Assembly: GCA_033721915.1 (NCBI GenBank)
Contig: JAWWAC010000008.1
Location: forward strand, 1 to 64,000
Reading direction: 5' to 3'
DNA: 64,000 bases
From: REBR01 sp033721915
GTDB lineage: Bacteria > Pseudomonadota > Gammaproteobacteria > Pseudomonadales > Oleiphilaceae
In this document: positions 62,703-64,000 of the stretch, piece by piece
Numbering within the stretch: the first letter of the stretch is position 1
Layout of the letters: each line of letters starts with the position of its first letter
Translations under genes and position numbers: made by a program
The notes under the pieces: model-generated
What the model was told of the DNA's origin: nothing
Seen by the model: only the letters and a program-made list of their open reading frames with translations
Database searches by the model: none

Positions 62703-64000
62703 CTAAAGGGAAGGCCACAGGGAATCAAAGTCTTCATCGTCACTGTTGCGGTCAGTGAGATTCTGATCGCCCAGCAGTCCGGTTTCAGACGGAGCGTATT
62801 TTAGTGCAAACTGGCTGATGCTGCCGGTGGCAATCAGGGTTTTGCTCAGCTGTGTCTGCTCCGACTGCTGGTTATGGAACAGCATGATGCGATGGCCCCT
62901 CTGAAAGGGCAGGCGGGGTGTGATCAGCGTATGGCCCTGGCCGCTTTCCATCACCGGAGGCAGCAGCAGGGCGCGCAGGTATTCGCTGTTCTGCCCGCTT
63001 TTCTGCACCAGACGGGCGCCACAGGGGCTGGCATTGGAGGCCATCAGCTCCACGCCGATGTGGGTGCCCTGTTCCTTGAACTGCCGGATCCAGCGGATCA
63101 CGGCAATGCTCCAGGGCTCCCCGGGGCCCTCCCGCAGGCCCATGATTTCCCCGGCCTGCAGTGTCACAGGCACCTCGGCCGTCCACTTCAGGCAATAACC
63201 GCTGGGGCTCTTGTTCACCAGAGGGACGGTGTAGGAGGGGTAGGTCGTATCGGTTTTCTGGCTGCCATCCTGCACGCTGCCGCTGGCACCACGGAAGTTG
63301 ATGGGGGCGTCGGGGGAACCCAGATGCCACGGGTTTTCCACATCAAAGGCACTGGCCCAGGGGTCATTGCGCTGGGCGTTGCTGAGGAAAAAATTCTGCT
63401 CGTTGGTCTCGCCGCTGTTGGCGAGAAAGGCATTGAAGTGGGTCTGGGCGGCGCAGTAATAATGCAAGGCGCTCATGCCCAGGGCCACCAGCAATTGGCC
63501 ATGGCTGGCAATCCGGTCGCTGGTACGGGTGCTCTGTGAGCCCAGTGACTGGCTCAGGTGCATCAGAACCGACTCACTGACTCGGTAATTCAGCCCCAGA
63601 AACGGCTCCTGGGGCTTTTTGGCCGTCTGTGCGGCGTCCAGGTAATTGCTCATGAGACGGGCCAGATCCCGGGTTTCAAAGCCCAGGTCAATGGCGGAGG
63701 TGCGGTCCTTGAGCTGGCTGCGGTAAATGGGCGGCAGATCGCGCACTGTGTCCACCAGAAACAGGCTGTCACAGCCGTTGGCCGGCTCCAGTTTGGTGTA
63801 AGGGGCGCAATGGGCAAACAGGGTGTAGACCTGTTTCAGCTCCCGCTGGCGCAGCTGGTTGGGGCGGCAGCAGCCGAACAGCAACAGCTGCTTGTAGGCC
63901 TCCTCCACCGTGCTGTCGTGGCCCTCTCCCTGGAGTGTGTCCTGCACCTCGATCTGGTGGTATTGCCGTCCGAGCATGTAGCGGTAGATCTGGTGGGACT
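62703..64000 (-). CDS. PilZ-like domain protein (partial, start beyond the right edge)
   Basis: The visible 432 or so codons are open to the window end, and the reading frame continues past 64000 (SHQIYRYMLGRQYH), so the true N-terminus is missing. The N-terminal two thirds are helical with no recognised catalytic motif. The C-terminal third has a PilZ-like pattern: VNKSPSGYCLKW (N-x-S-x-x-G) followed by HIGVELMASN. PilZ domains bind c-di-GMP, which suits its position beside the FimX-like gene. An upstream RxxxR motif is not obvious, so nucleotide binding is uncertain. Confidence 0.75.
   Translation of the reverse strand, partial: SHQIYRYMLGRQYHQIEVQDTLQGEGHDSTVEEAYKQLLLFGCCRPNQLRQRELKQVYTLFAHCAPYTKLEPANGCDSLFLVDTVRDLPPIYRSQLKDRTSAIDLGFETRDLARLMSNYLDAAQTAKKPQEPFLGLNYRVSESVLMHLSQSLGSQSTRTSDRIASHGQLLVALGMSALHYYCAAQTHFNAFLANSGETNEQNFFLSNAQRNDPWASAFDVENPWHLGSPDAPINFRGASGSVQDGSQKTDTTYPSYTVPLVNKSPSGYCLKWTAEVPVTLQAGEIMGLREGPGEPWSIAVIRWIRQFKEQGTHIGVELMASNASPCGARLVQKSGQNSEYLRALLLPPVMESGQGHTLITPRLPFQRGHRIMLFHNQQSEQTQLSKTLIATGSISQFALKYAPSETGLLGDQNLTDRNSDDEDFDSLWPSL

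Overview
The window is GC-rich chromosomal DNA from a free-living gammaproteobacterium of the Pseudomonas/Marinobacter/Alcanivorax type. The pointers are the gene order parE ... parC-serB-fimX-like-PilZ, which resembles Pseudomonas; a complete acyclic-terpene (atu) cluster; an HsbR/HsbA-like signalling set; and a serA gene divergent from a D-2-hydroxyglutarate dehydrogenase. The species cannot be fixed from sequence alone. No rRNA, tRNA, IS element, prophage or CRISPR array was seen.

Region 1 (1-16.6 kb) is mostly core genes: a chemotaxis/partner-switch cluster (CheY-like, REC-PP2C-HATPase, STAS, MCP), an alpha/beta hydrolase and an OmpA lipoprotein, a SLC13-type transporter, serA with its D2HGDH partner, a UbiB-like kinase with an FAH-family enzyme, small membrane proteins, a TRIC-type channel and a quinone oxidoreductase. 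It ends in a toxin-antitoxin spot: the last 33 codons of a YoeB-type toxin lie beside an intact ParD/ParE module.

Region 2 (16.8-29.1 kb) is atuHGFEDCBA, all leftward, with a divergent TetR regulator (AtuR). Together they should encode catabolism of citronellol/geraniol-type acids: CoA activation, dehydrogenation, biotin-dependent carboxylation, hydration and later steps. The atuA-atuR gap holds a strong 20-bp operator-like palindrome.

Region 3 (29.3-40.8 kb) is the most unusual part: a repeated TRAP-type transport system ordered L1-S1-P1, terminator, L2-L3-S2-S3-P2. L is a lipoprotein with four conserved cysteines, S a periplasmic solute-binding protein with four conserved cysteines, and P a fused DctQ-DctM permease with an unusual acidic loop containing two cysteines after TM1. 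It is followed by a lipoprotein subtilase and a PrcB-domain lipoprotein (40.9-44.0 kb).

Region 4 (44.2-64 kb) carries parE, dusC, an EAL protein, cytochrome b561 plus YceI, then a tandem duplication of a two-gene unit: a lipoprotein copper-radical (galactose-oxidase-like) oxidase and a small exported protein whose predicted mature N-terminus is His-Gly-Pro. The region closes with a small membrane protein, parC-serB (overlapping), a FimX-like degenerate c-di-GMP protein and a partial PilZ-like protein.

An 11-bp dyad, TTGTYNGACAA, lies 76-83 nt upstream of the first TRAP lipoprotein gene and of each oxidase gene. This suggests, by inference, that the transporter and the oxidase pairs share a regulator.
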